A stretch of 64,000 bases of DNA, taken from contig JALRMH010000054.1 of assembly GCA_026119935.1 (NCBI GenBank), positions 62,001 through 126,000 on the forward strand, given 5' to 3'. Under the pieces are notes generated by a model. It was not told the DNA's origin, made no database searches, and saw only the letters and a list, made by a program, of their open reading frames with translations. The DNA is from Endothia cerciana. Taxonomy: Eukaryota; Ascomycota; Sordariomycetes; Diaporthales; Cryphonectriaceae. Made by a program: the position numbers and the translations under genes. The stretch's first letter is position 1. Each line of letters starts with the position of its first letter. Of the stretch, positions 19,801 to 31,868 are shown piece by piece.

Positions 19801-22507
19801 TAACTGGGAAGACGACGAGGAATTTGAAGATGTGCCGATTGAGGGCGTAAATCGGCTCCCGAGACCCAGAGGGAGCCGGGAAGGACCGCAGGACGAGGAG
19901 GACTCATTGTTTGTGGACAATGGCGAAGACGATGAGGCACTGTTCGTGGACCAAGGGGCCGAAGGCCGACTCACGGCAGATGAAGATGAGGACGTCGCAA
20001 GAGCAATAGAGATGTCTCTTAGGACTCAGCATGACGTCGGCGGAGAGGCCGGTAAGGCTGTGGAGGAGGACTCTGGGGACGTCTCGATACCTCAGTGGGA
20101 GCAAAAGGCAGTCGACAACGTGCCGAAGCCCATAACCTCAATTCGTGGGTCAATGGTAGCACACATTATCAACAACAGAGCCAACGCGGCTGTCCCGAGG
20201 AAGAGGCAGGTTGAAGACGATAGCGATAGTGACGGGGACCTCCAGGCGGCCTTAGCAGCTGCGAGGAGGAAAAAGAAGCCCGAGGCGCCGAAGCCGAAGC
20301 CGCCAGCTCCGATACAACCAAACGTGAAGAACCCTTTCGGTGGCCCATTGCCATTTGAGAAGCTGGACTGGAGGACTTCAATATTCGAGAAGAAGCCGGA
20401 GCCGAAATCCGATGCGCAAGTACTCAAAGAAGCAAACGACAGGGTCGCTGAGACCGGCGGAGGCTTCTCAATCGAAATACCAGGCGGCGAAGGACAGGCC
20501 GACCAGGCAGTCGACATGGAAGGCGGCTTCGAGAAAGAACCTGTGGAGGACGATGCGCCGAGGCCTCTGCCTCCGTGGATGGTCCACGACGACAGAGACA
20601 TTCGGGACAAGGTCAGGGATCAACAGCGTGCCCACAACGAGATCAATGAAGAGGACGAGAGTCTGGCTAGGGAGCAGGAGCAGCTGCTGCGAGGACGGCG
20701 GCGGCAGAATGAGATCGTTGAGATCGAGTCGTCTGATGACGACGATGACGACCTCGAGATTATAGACGCCCCACCAACAAAGTCTGCCTCACCTGCCAAG
20801 TCAGGAGGCACGACGGTCTCAGAGGGCCCCTTTGCTGCAATCTCTTCGCCTCCGAACGGGATACCTGCGGTCAGCGCTGAAGAGGCACCCGCAAACTCCC
20901 AAAAAGCTGCCAGTCCAACAAGAGAAGACCAAGTCGAGGTAACGAATCCACCCAATAAGACTTCTCTGCGGTCACCTTCTCCAGAAATGGAGTTCGAGGA
21001 TGTCGCAATGCCGATAGAGAAGCGTCCTGCAGAGCCTGTGATTGAGGACGTCGGATCGCCGCAGCATGACTCCACCACGGAGCAAGCTGCGCCGGGAGCT
21101 GGACAGCGAATGGAATCCGAAGAGCCGGAATTTGAAGACGTGGTGCCTCCAACGCCACCTTTAGCCCAACAGGAAAGGATCGAGGGTCTGGCAGGAGCCC
21201 CCGACCCAGCCGATGAAGGTATTGACGACCCGTTCGTAGAGGGCGAGTACGACGAGTTCAGTGATCCCGAAGATGAGCAGCTCATGGCACAGCTGGCCGA
21301 GGAGGCCGAGGAGCACGCACGGTTCGCGAGCGAGCTGAACCAAAAACCAGCATACCAGAACCAGGAGGAATACGAACGCGAGCTGCGCCAACTGCGTAAC
21401 CAGCAGAAGAAAGACAGGCGAGACGCCGACGAAGTGACCCAGATCATGGTGACCGAATGTCAGGCCCTGCTGCGGCTATTCGGTATCCCCTACATCACAG
21501 CCCCCATGGAAGCCGAAGCACAGTGTGCCGAGCTTGTGTCCCTCGGCCTCGTGGACGGCATCGTGACGGACGATTCGGACATATTCCTGTTCGGCGGCAC
21601 GCGCGTCTACAAGAACATGTTCAACAGCAACAAGCTGGTGGAGTGCTACCTGGCTGCGGACCTGGACAAGGAGCTCTCGCTCTCCCGCGAACAGCTCATC
21701 TCCATCGCGCACCTCCTCGGATCCGACTACACGGAGGGCATCCCCGGCATTGGTCCGGTGACGGCAGTAGAGATCCTGTCCGAGTTCCCGGGGCGCGAGG
21801 GACTAGTACATTTCAAGGAGTGGTGGACCGAAGTACAATCCAACCCGAACCGGCCCAAGGAGGCAGACTCGGGCTCCGCCTTCCGGCGCAAATTCATCAA
21901 GAGCAACGCCGCGAAGCTCTTCCTCCCTCCCAGCCTCCCCTCTGCAGCCGTCTACGAAGCCTACCTCAAACCGGACGTGGACCACGACCAGGAGCCGTTT
22001 CAGTGGGGGGTGCCCGACCTGGACGGGCTGCGGCGGTTCCTGATGGCCACGATCGGGTGGTCCCAGGAGCGCACGGACGAGGTGCTCGTGCCGGTGATCC
22101 GCGACATGAACCGCAGGGAGATAGAGGGCACGCAGAGCAACATCACGAGGTACTTTGAGGGGAGCGTAGGTGTCGGTGCGAAGGAGGCCTTCGCACCCAG
22201 GCAGCGGGCCAAGGGGAGCAGGAGGATGGCAGCCGCTGTGGACAAGCTGAAGGCGAAAACGGGCAAGGAGCGCCTCCCGGCCGTCGGGGAGGGCGGTGAG
22301 GAGACCGCTGCCAGCTCGGCGAAGGCCGACGGCAACGGTACCGGTCGGAAGCGCAAGGTGCGGGCTGCGGCCGTGGCGGGCAGGGACGATGACGATGATC
22401 ACGGCCGGGACGATGATTTTGTGGACGGGCGTGGGCAAGAGGCGAACGGACACGGCAGGCGGAAAAAGGCAAGGGGAAAGGGACGGAAGGCAAAGGCAAA
22501 GGCATAG
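18665..22507 (+). CDS. RAD2: DNA repair endonuclease RAD2/XPG
   Basis: Single exon, 1280 residues. The N-terminal XPG domain starts MGVQGLWQVL and carries Asp30 (AVDASIW) and Asp77 (FVFDGG). A spacer of about 800 residues follows, acidic and disordered, with a polyaspartate run near residues 366-379 and a ubiquitin-interacting-like helix near 441 (DEDVARAIEMSL). The XPG-I domain has PMEAEAQC (about 948) and TDDSDIFLF (about 968), then a helix-hairpin-helix GSDYTEGIPGIGPVTA (about 1018). QSNITRYF near 1157 matches a PCNA-interacting box. The C-terminus is rich in Lys/Arg, as in nuclear localisation signals. Known role: structure-specific 3' incision in nucleotide excision repair and interaction with TFIIH. 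The long spacer between the N and I domains is what separates XPG/Rad2 from FEN1 and Exo1. Confidence 0.95.
19763..19800 (+). repeat. (GAC)n repeat encoding polyaspartate in RAD2
   Basis: About twelve GAC codons in a row inside the disordered spacer of the XPG homologue. Confidence 0.9.
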
Positions 22508-23226
22508 ACTCGGCATGCTCCATACCAGACATGTAAGAATGTAAAGTATATGTCTTGAGCTTATACACGCCAAATGGGATATCATCTGGATGCACACATG
22601 TTGCCTGCGTGGGCAGTGGGGAGCAGTAGATAGCTTCTGGACCCAGGAGCCGGCAGCCAGTCGATCCTACCACCAGATAAGACACAGAGCACAACGAGAG
22701 TAAATCAAGTGTTGGGCCCTGATCAGTACTGTACAGCATCTTCCTCTCTCTTCTTATCAGGAGTTTGGCCTTGAGGATGCCGACGGAAGCGTGGGACGTT
22801 CTGTACTGGCTTACATAAGGGCCTGGTGCCCACCCCAGCTCCAGTGCGGCAGGGCCTGATTGGCGAATTCCGGGGAGCCCCGACCTCTTCCGAGCTCCAT
22901 TGGATTTTTTCCCCCGTTTTTGCTGACCTTCTTCGCCTTGGCCTCAGCGTCCGCCCTCTCGCCCTGTGTCCCCGTCCACCCCGTATCGTGCAAGTCGCGG
23001 CATCAAACCACCTCCCTCCCCCCCTATCATACGACCCAACCGCCCTCCTGCCGACAAAAGGCCGTCCGACCCGTTCGAAACGAGGGCAGCCCCCCTCCCC
23101 CCTTCGGCCTCCAGCGAAGAAGGACCAGACAGAGCAGAGGGATTTTTATCGTCCCTACCCGGCACACACACACACACACACCCGGTCAAGGTCACCAACT
23201 ACCCACACCACCTCCACAAACAGACA
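22508..23226. other. Intergenic region RAD2 to ATP20
   Basis: 719 bp holding the RAD2 3' flank and the C/T-rich upstream region of the ATP synthase g gene, with a short (CA)n at 23162-23180. No separate gene is supported. Confidence 0.5.
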
Positions 23227-24171
23227 ATGTCCTCGGCCCTCGCACGCCCGCTCCTGCGGCGGCCCCTGCAGCAGTCGCTGCGCGGCATCGCCGCCCGCCG
23301 CCTCGAGAGCACCGCGTCCTCGACCGCGCAGAAGGCCGCCGAGGGCGCCAAGGGCGCCGCCGGCGAGTACAAGGCCAAGGCCGCCGAGGGCCTGTCGCGC
23401 GTCACCTCGGCCGCGGGGCCCGCGATCGCCGGCGCCGCGAGGGGGGTCTCGAGCGCCCTGGGCAGGGTGGGCGGCCGTACGGGAAGGCTGATTGCCTTCA
23501 TCGAGCGTATGTTCACAGCACCCTTTTTTTTTCTTCCCCCCCCCCCCTTTTTTTTTTTTTTTCTCTCCTTCCTTTCCTCCCCCGTGGTGTTGGAGGGTCT
23601 GGTGTAGCTGCGGGTAAAAGAAGGAAGAGGGAACGGGTCGTGAAGGGAGGGGAGGAGGGAGAAGAAGAAGAAGGCGTGGGGCTGATTGCTGACTATATTT
23701 GCCTTTTTTTTTTTTCCCGAAACAGGCCAGGTCCCCCTCGTCGTCTACTACAGCAAGATCGGTCTCGAGCTGGGCAAGCTGGTGTTTAAGGGTCAGAAGA
23801 TGGATCCTCCGTGAGTTCCCACCTGGCGAGAGAGAGAGAGAGAGAGAGAGAGCCCGCCCCTCCGGGAGATGAGGACGGCAGGCAGCTGACCGCAACCCCG
23901 TCCCCGCAGCTCCGTCGCCACCTTCCAGAGCTACTTCAACCGCGCCCTGAGCGCCCTCAAGAACCCCGGCACCCTCCTCCAGTCGAACGCCTCCAGCGCC
24001 GCGGCCGCCACCCCTTCATCGCTCGCCTCGCGCCTCCAGAACATCTCGCGCGCGCAGATCGTGGGCGGGGGTGTCCTGCTCGCCGAGGTGCTGGGCTTCT
24101 TCACCGTCGGCGAGATACTTGGCCGCTTCAAGCTGGTTGGGTACCACGGCGAGCAGGAGCACCACCACTAG
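23227..24171 (+). CDS. ATP20: Mitochondrial ATP synthase subunit g
   Basis: Three exons, 23227-23506, 23726-23810 and 23910-24171, give 208 residues and keep phase. The N-terminus MSSALARPLLRRPL with Arg and no acidic residues is a mitochondrial presequence. The body (RQVPLVVYYSKIGLELGKLVFKG in two parts, then SYFNRALSALKNPGTLL) matches the Atp20/ATP5MG family. A single membrane helix near the C-terminus (GGGVLLAEVLGFFTVGEIL) carries the GxxxG-like spacing that subunit g uses for dimer contacts. Known role: a membrane-sector subunit of F1Fo-ATP synthase needed for dimerisation and crista shape. Intron 1 (219 nt) is packed with T/C homopolymers including a C12 flanked by T runs. Intron 2 has a (GA)n repeat. 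Confidence 0.92.
23828..23852. repeat. (GA)n microsatellite in ATP20 intron 2
   Basis: About twelve GA units inside the 99-nt second intron of the subunit g gene. Confidence 0.85.
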
Positions 24172-24991
24172 GCCGCCCCCCCCTCCCCCACCGGCGTGTC
24201 TAGGCGTGGTCGATCACAGGGGCGGGATGGTGCGCGGAGAAGAGATTGGCAGAGGGCGGAAAAGACCGGAGTCATCACGCGTGATGGGAGGGACTTCTGA
24301 TGATGCTTCTATGACGATTGGGGGTGGAGCCGGCTCGGCATCATAGACATTTCCAGAGTTTGGTGGACAAATCTCCCTCGCGATCCAAGAAAAGCTACGG
24401 AGTATAGAGAGAGGGTCAAGCATAGACGGCATGGGGCCCAGGGCGGGTGAAGCATGGCCCCGCTGCGACTCGCACCATTATCCCCTCAGCGAGCTGCGTC
24501 ACTTTCCCCCCCCAGCATCTTATAGGGTTGGAGGTAGGAACTGAGGATAAGGCAATGCTATTTGTACGCGGAGTCGGTCCGCGAGTGCGCGGCGTGGTAT
24601 CTACAACCTACCCTGACTCCTTGTACAACCGGGCGTTCATCTCCTTGTCCGGAGAGCTCCCCAGGAACCATTTCATTTGTATCATGTACCATCAATATAT
24701 CACATCAAGTTTTCGCTTCATGACAAGAGAAGGGGAAGGGGGAAAGAAAAAAAAACCCCCACCGCCAATTCTGGAACGTGCGGTGAGGTGTCGGTTCGGC
24801 CTCCCTTCCATGTCGGTGACCACTGTGGCTCTTGATATCTGTGCTCTGGAGGACGGTAGCCGGTGCCGAGACCTAGGCATCAGCTTGGAGGTGTTCTCAG
24901 CTGAGGGACCCTCTCTCTTCTCTCTCTCTCTTCTCTCTCTCTCTTCTCTCTCTCTCTTCTCTCTCTCTCTTTCTCTCTCTCTCTCCCTCTT

Positions 24992-25025
<34 letters not shown>

Positions 25026-28014
25026 GCTGGTCGGCACTGGAGATGTCTAAGTAGTCCGTCGCCAGGTCTACATTTTGAATTTTTGGTGCGTCCCCTGGTC
25101 ACAGGTTGGAAACAGGTGGCTCTTCCTGGATGATCCAGATGCCGCCCCCGGCAGGGCATACTATATCTCCACGACAGCTTAGCTGCAATTTTCTCCACGG
25201 CAGCAACCCCAGCCAAGAAGGGGCACTGGGGGGTAGGGAGGAGGGAAGAAAAAGAAAAAAAAGGGGGGGGGGGGCATCAGATACACCCCTCACGATCTAT
25301 AGCAGATGGACGTCGGAACGGGGACCGGGTAGACAGGTCAACAGATATATGGTGGGCTTTGCGAATATGATGAGACTTCCTGTCCGCATTAGCTACTCAC
25401 AGGTGCTACATGGGAAAATTAAGGACCGTTGGTATATGTCTCGGCAGCGATAAAGGAGAGGATTACACCATGATGGACCCGATCAAGTCCTATGAGAGAA
25501 AGGACCCGCGGTATAGACAGCACACGTGCTCCCCACAGAACATCCTCTGAGGGGCGGCACCCAATACGGTTGCCACCGTATGTGTGGCTCAAAAAGCAAC
25601 CCCCGACTTCCTAGACGAGAACTAACTTGTTCGCGAGAATCCTTGGGGTTGGCGCTGCACACAACACGTACATACTTTCCGAAGCAGTGGATGGGTCCGG
25701 CCCCCTCGTGCTGGTGTTAGTGTTGGATCTGGGTCTAAGCAGCGAGGCATGAGGCCCGCATGACAAGAGCGCAACCACGAGACGCCAAGTCCCCCAATAG
25801 GTTGGCAAGGCTGTGGACTATGTCGTCTCGACACCTTTCCCCTCCGTCTCCGAGAGGAAGTTGGACACAGCTGCGAGCCTCTTGAGCGTTGAAGGGGCGA
25901 TTATCGGGAGGGGGTTTATCGAGACCGGGGGCGACAGACAGTGGTGAAGGACACTGGCCTGTTCGGACGAAAGCTGCGGTGGACTCGCTGCCGCGCGGCG
26001 GCTGCCTTTCTCTGTATTTCTGTCCAGTGTGTGCGCAGAGCCTGTATCCGCTTCTGCCATGACGAAAGTACACAAGTTTGGGGGCCGGAGGCTAAGCAAC
26101 TCGGGGAAAGAGTTCCTTGACCAGGGAAGGGCCCCCTTCCAGGGCAGCCATAAGCGAAGAGGTTGGGCGGGATCCACCCCACCCCCGAGACGGGCAGTCC
26201 TAAGCATAATGATCCTTTTGCAGGGGATGAGGAGGAGCACGATTATGCAAACAGGTGTGGCAGGGCACCCGAATGGCCAGCAGGCTTTCGGAAAGGACCT
26301 CGCTGAGCACGAGCCCCCCCCCCTTTGGTGTAACAAGAGCACATCGGCCTACGCCGGGGAGGAGCGCCAAATGTTGCACCGCATTGTCGATGGGATGCAG
26401 ATGGTACGCACACATTGCGTTTGTGTCGGTGAGGGGGGATGGGGTTTCGCGTTCTCTCCGCCCGTCACACGCTGTCGAACCTGATGGGCGCGCGTGTGAG
26501 TGTGTCGACCGTGTTGGTGGTCTGCTTTGCTCATCTGACAGCCCGCATATGCCATTAGCTGCGACTGCCTGCGCGTGGGAGAGCCAGCCAGCCAGCGGAG
26601 TGTCGACGCAAGTGTGTGGACTCCGTCGCCGTTTTTTCCCCTTATTTTTCTGCCCGGGGGAGGGGCAAAGCAGACGGTTAGTCCGGACGCAAGGTAGTGG
26701 CGGCCTGCTTTCTGGCTTCTCGAAAGGCTGGGCTGCATGCTGAGTTGGTCCCGCATCCCATGTCACGATCTTGCCTCGGTAAGGAACGGATGGTCGAGGT
26801 CCCGGATGAGGTCCCGGAGACACGGTGGGCACCATAGGTTCTTCATCGCGGCCAAGAAGGCGGCCAGCTAGCAGCCGCATAGGGCATCAACGCGGGTAGA
26901 TGAGCCAGACAGGCTGGGGTCGCACCGTTCATGGGGTAAGGAAGGCTCCAGGAATGAACGTGTCCGCCACCCCGAGAGTAGCCACGAGAACAGGTTAACA
27001 AACAAGGATGGAGGGAGAAGCAAGCTGTGTCGTTGTATTGCAGTGGTTGACGAATGAAACCTCGGACCCAACAGATCGGAGTGATCACCTCATGTAGAGG
27101 CCAAGGTTGAAGACCCGGGACCCGAGCTCCCAAAAGTAAACAGAAGCCGACGGTCGAAATGAAGTAAATAATAGGGGTTTGGCCCTAATGCGCAGTACCT
27201 GAACCTCTGTCCTGAACCTCCCTACCCACTTCGAGAGACTATTACAACCCATCTAATGCATGCCAGAGATATTGGCGAAACGCCGCTGCCCAATCTATAG
27301 TCCATCAAATAAGGACGGAATCCTATCCGGCGCAATCGTGGTGAGCCTCGTAATTTTTTCCCCGCCTGGAGTGGAACCGATCCGAATGGATATTAAAATG
27401 AGACTCGAGGAAATTTAAAGAGCTTGAGGTCGGTTCGAAGCCAAGGGGTTATGCCACTGAAATGATCCGGACGCCGTAGCAATGCTCAGATTTGTGTGAT
27501 GTACATGGACAAAGAGCTGATCGACCCAAAGGGACAGACGAAAAGTGCGTAAATCTCTTGCTGAATGTTTTCAGTGAGGTATCAGATATCTGGATCGCGC
27601 GTTAAGTCAATCGGGGGCTGGTGTTGTTGTGTTATGGCCCGTCCGCCCCCACGAGACGGTGTGGTGAGATGAGCGGGCCGCAGCTGTAGCGGCTTGCATC
27701 AATCTTGGTGGTACAAAGCCACACGAGAACAGAAAATCTCCTTGCAGCAAGGCGCGTCGAAGTCCAGAAATCAACCTCGACATCAAGTTGTCACTGGGGA
27801 CAGATCGGGTCGCGCGCAGCCCGAGGCAAACTTTGTGGGGGTTGTCTTTCGGAACTGAAAGTACAGCACCAGGACGTCCGCGGACTCGAGGCTGCGGCAA
27901 GAGGTGACTGGGAAAACAACTCATCGGTAGCTGGGTCGCTTCGCAGTCCATATGAATCTGTCTTGGCATCAGTAATCCGCTGTAGACGAGTCCTGAGGGA
28001 TGTGTTCAGAGGAC
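24172..28014. other. Gene-poor stretch, left part
   Basis: About 3.8 kb with no gene I can support on either strand. Short frames lack conserved patterns and good splice joins. It holds a long (CT)n followed by (GT)n near 24916-25024 and an A-rich to G12 compound run near 25247-25274. Base composition is mixed, not strongly AT-rich. Confidence 0.5.
24916..25024. repeat. (CT)n-(GT)n compound microsatellite
   Basis: About 90 nt of CT/TTCTCT units followed by about eight GT units. Confidence 0.9.
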
Positions 28015-29436
28015 TCACAGCCTGCAATATGAAGTGTTTGTCCGATCACCGATCTCCCTCAATACTTCACGCTCGAGGGCTTGTACGTTTTCTGGTGTCC
28101 AGCGCTTCAATTTGACCAACGGAGCCAGGCTCATGGCCAAGAAACCCTTGTGTAAGCAAAGATTGAACCACCGTCCAACGTCGGTTTCATAGGGGTTTGT
28201 GGAACCCCCATTGACACGCACGGGGATCATTTCTTGCTTAATGTCCGTGAAGCCAACACTGGCCAGCGCATGCACCGTGGCCTGGGGGTCGACCCGTAAA
28301 GGCAGCCCCACGTGATCCATTGCGTCCAGGAGCTCGTCAGCCCAGTACCTCAGGCGACTGGAGACCGGCCCATTGTCGTTCCTAAAGTCCCAATCAAGCT
28401 CCACGTGCTCGAACCATCCGGACCCTGGAACCAGGTGCCTATGCCGTCGGTTAGCATAGCGCATCGAGAATCATGGCTTTGTGGTCACTATGTACCGAAA
28501 CACCTCGCCGTAGACTTTTGGCCATGAACCAATGCCACCAGCAAGCATGCGCATGTGGATGAGGTTCCACGAGCCCTCTCCGGCATCCCGGGGCCATTCC
28601 TCTTCGATATTCGCGAAATTGAGCTCGACGTTCGGAAAGATACTGCTGAAGTCAGCTGGAGAAGCACGAAAAAAAAAAAAAAAAGAAAGAAAAAAAAAGG
28701 GGGGGGGGGGCAACACAGACTTTGCTGGCTGCATATCGAGGCATAGATCGTAGCCCCTAACGCAGCTAGGCCGAAATCTCTCCTCAACACCATCCCAGAA
28801 TTTTCTGTTTGGGCATAATACATCAGCAAGACAGCATGCGGTAATCCGAGTAGACAACTTACTTGGCCACATCGAGGACCCATATGGCCGTTCCAAATCC
28901 GAGATCAAGAATCTAGACGACCGGATTAATACAAGACGGGAGCATTTGGGGGAAGCAAGGGCCTACCCTGGGGTTTGCAGGTGCTCTGTTCAGGTCATCC
29001 AGGTCAAAAGCGTGCGGGCTGCACAGCTTGTATTTCCTCACAACAAGGAAGAACTTGTGCATGGCGTCGAGTCGGTCCATCTCGTCCTAGGATTTTGTCT
29101 TGCATTAGTATCGGCCATGCAAACATCAACGTGGGCAGGGACAGGGACGGTCGGGGAGGAGTTTACCTCGTCCACAGGGAGCATATAACGCCCCCCGTGC
29201 CACCGCGAGTATTCGCGACCATATTCGATATACTTCCCTTGGCCAGCGCCGTTCACCTGACCATGAGTAGGACCCAGTGCGTGGCTATTAGCGAGGTCAG
29301 TAAGATCCTGGACCTCTGTTGCTATCGACAAGGGGAAGGGCCTCCTTGTATTCCCTTCCCGGAAGGCAAAGACTGGTAGAGAACATCCGTACCCGTTGCC
29401 GTTGGGTGCCCCGTTAGGTGCCCCGTTCATTGCCAT
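28015..29436 (-). CDS. LaeA-like SAM-dependent methyltransferase
   Basis: Six exons on the minus strand, 29436-29167, 29086-28967, 28912-28863, 28804-28721, 28645-28496 and 28438-28015, all GT-AG and all in phase, give 365 residues. Features in order: a short Asn/Gly-rich start; YGREYSRWHGGRYMLPVDE, like the YGR.Y...R.G.Y..PND box of LaeA-like enzymes; DEMDRLDAMHKFFL; SAM motif I ILDLGFGTAIWVLDVA (residues 131-146); GYDLCLDMQP; FANIEEEWP; and an RHLVPGSGWFEHVELDW block. Known family: fungal LaeA/Llm methyltransferases, several of which affect secondary metabolism and development; substrates are mostly unknown. In motif I the usual DLGTGTGIW reads DLGFGTAIW. Intron 4 contains a C12/T-rich homopolymer. 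The C-terminal end (after EIGDR) is less family-like, and an alternative last splice is possible. It has no gene neighbours within several kb. Confidence 0.82.
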
Positions 29437-29738
29437 ATTAACAGGGTAGAAAGCCGTCCAGATCAACAAGCAGAGCTGCGATTGCAGATACGAACGGGCC
29501 TTGGAGCCGACCTCGTATCTCTGATGGAAGCCAATGTCAGCAAGTCATGTCTCCCTGACACCATGCCATCTGCTTTCAACTTTGCAGGCGGTCATGCATT
29601 GTCTCGTGCAACAAGTCTCATGGTACCGTCGATGCCCAGAACGAGCACTGCTATGGAAGGGTCGGTGTAACAAGGAGACGGTGCTACCACAAGAACGAGA
29701 CAGGACGAGTAGCGGGAGGGTGAAGTGAGGTGAAATAC

Positions 29739-29778
29739 TGTGCTGTGCTGTGCTGTGCTGTGCTGTGCTGTGCTGTGT
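29739..29778. repeat. (TGCTG)n pentamer repeat
   Basis: Seven to eight TGCTG units, followed after about 20 nt by a G13 run. Confidence 0.9.
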
Positions 29779-31673
29779 GGTGTCGTGTTGTTGTGTGGGG
29801 GGGGGGGGGGGTTCTCCAAGGCTGAGTGGATGTCATGCTCTTCCTGTAGAAGAGGAAGGAGGTTCTGGGGTGTATCGTAATAACAACGTTCCCTCAATGT
29901 CCCCTGTAGGGTGCATCGACACAGTAGCACACCCCTGTGCGGGTTTGGGAGGGTAGAAACGTGTCGGGTGGGTAAATGCAGCCCGAGAGTCGGGACAGCC
30001 AAACGTCGACCTGCAGATACTGCAATGCCTGAATAGAGTGCGTGCTTACGCACCTGCACGAGCACCATTCCCGACTGGGCCAAGCCTAAAACCTCTACAG
30101 GCCAGGCCGGGCATGCCGCAGGGGATGGGGGAAGGAAGGGGGGGGGGGGGAAGTCGACTTCGACCTGGACCTCTCAGGATAGCCCACCACACCACCACAC
30201 CTCAGTTTAGGGTCTGGTCAGTCCCGCCAGCCATCACGCATGTAGCTCCCTGCAGGTGAGCCTCGAGCGAGGACCGACGGACCGAGGAGGAGGAGGAAGC
30301 AGCACGCTTCGTTGCAAGCTCTGGGGCGACACGTGCGCGCGACAGCAAGGTGCCCCAACGGCGAGCTCGCCAGCCTAAGGCAGGAGGCGGCAGACATGTG
30401 CCGTACAGGACTGCACAAAACGGACAAGACCGAGGAAACGAGGAGGCTTACGAGAAGACCTGCTGGCTGAAGATGGGTTGACAAGTGAAAGTAGTGCCAC
30501 GCAAGAAACACGGCGGGGCGGGTACGGCTTGTGTGGGTTCCCGTGTTGAAGGCGGCTGGGAGTATATTCCGAGGAAGAGGTCGGGTCGAGATGAAGACGG
30601 AAGGGTAGATAGATAATGAGCGTCGATGTTGCACAAACTCAGATATGAGGGGGCCGCACGCGCATTAAATCTGGCAGCGCGGGCTCTCGTTGAAGTCGTC
30701 GACCCAACCAACGGGCCGTCGACCTTAGGGCTAGGTCGCCTACTTAGTGAGGCGAGAGAGAACAGCACGGCCAGGTACCCAGTGCGAGGGGGTGAGCCAA
30801 TGGCCCGTCCGAGCAGGGTGAGATCCGGCGGGGTGGTATACACCGGGTCGACTGCTGTCCTGAGCTTGGCCTGAGGTACCAAGATGATGAGCTGAGGTGG
30901 CCGTGGTCCTGTCTGCCAAGGCTGGCCTGCTTAGCGTTTTCCGTGATGAGCTCGGGCAGGCCCAGGTTGAAGGGTGAAGGCAAGGATGGAGGGACTGCTG
31001 ATCGGGGAATTTTATAAGACGGGTGGGACGCCTTAGCCGGCTCGACACAACAATGATGCCCGCTGGAGCCGACAGACCGGGGGAGCGAAGGTCGCGGTGG
31101 AGGCCAGGTCGAGGAGGATGCCGACATGAGAGGAGTCACCCATAAGCCTCCTGTCCGTGAGGCGCAGTGGTACGGAACGCGTCCCTATAACACTAGCAGT
31201 GATCATGTGCGGGCGCCGAGGTACGAGCACGGTGCCGGGATGTCAGATTCCTCGAATGGTCATTTCCGTTGAGGCCGATCTGAGACATAGCATCATTCGC
31301 TCTCAGCCGCAGGCGTGCGAGGGGGGGGGCCCAGGGTTGGGAGGGGCGTCGAGATATGACGAGGTGCTGCTCGAGGGGGACACGGGAGTGACGTTGAACT
31401 CGAGAACTGAAAGAAAAGGAAGAGTTAAGCCGCGAGGTCTGGGGTTTGGGAACACAAGAGCAAATTGACATGGTAGGCTGACAGGGCACCCCCCCTGTAA
31501 GCCTCAAAATGCTCTTGGGAGATCTGCATCAGGGGTGAGCAAGGGCAGCTGGGCGGGTGGGGCTCAGGCCTTGCGCCCCCCCCCCCATGCACAAGTCAAT
31601 GCGGTAAGAGCCACTCAGGTGTAGAGTCATGGCACTATGGCGCACTCCCCTCAGGCACACCTGTGTGTACCCT

Positions 31674-31722
31674 TCTCGAGTCCGTCGAGTCCAGCGAGTC
31701 CAACGAGTCCATCGAGTCCGGG
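31674..31722. repeat. Nine-bp tandem repeat (TCCRNCGAG)
   Basis: Five imperfect copies of a nine-base unit of the form TCGAGTCCR, in a gene-poor stretch. Confidence 0.85.
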
Positions 31723-31823
31723 TAGGGCTCCCCTTCTTGCATGGAGGGGGTCGAGTCGGGGCTCGTCCATGATTTAATGAACAGGGCAGCTGGCTAGCTC
31801 TCAGCCCTCTCTCTGCCAGCAAC

Positions 31824-31868
31824 CCCCCCCCCCCCAAAACAACAACAACAACAACAACACCACCACCA
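31824..31868. repeat. C-run followed by (CAA)n/(CAC)n
   Basis: A run of 13 or so C with a short A run, then about seven CAA/ACA units and a few CAC units. Confidence 0.85.

Noticed and set aside
20620..21447. Ser-rich minus-strand frame opposite RAD2
   Set aside because: The Ser/Cys-rich composition mirrors the Asp/Glu-rich spacer on the coding strand.
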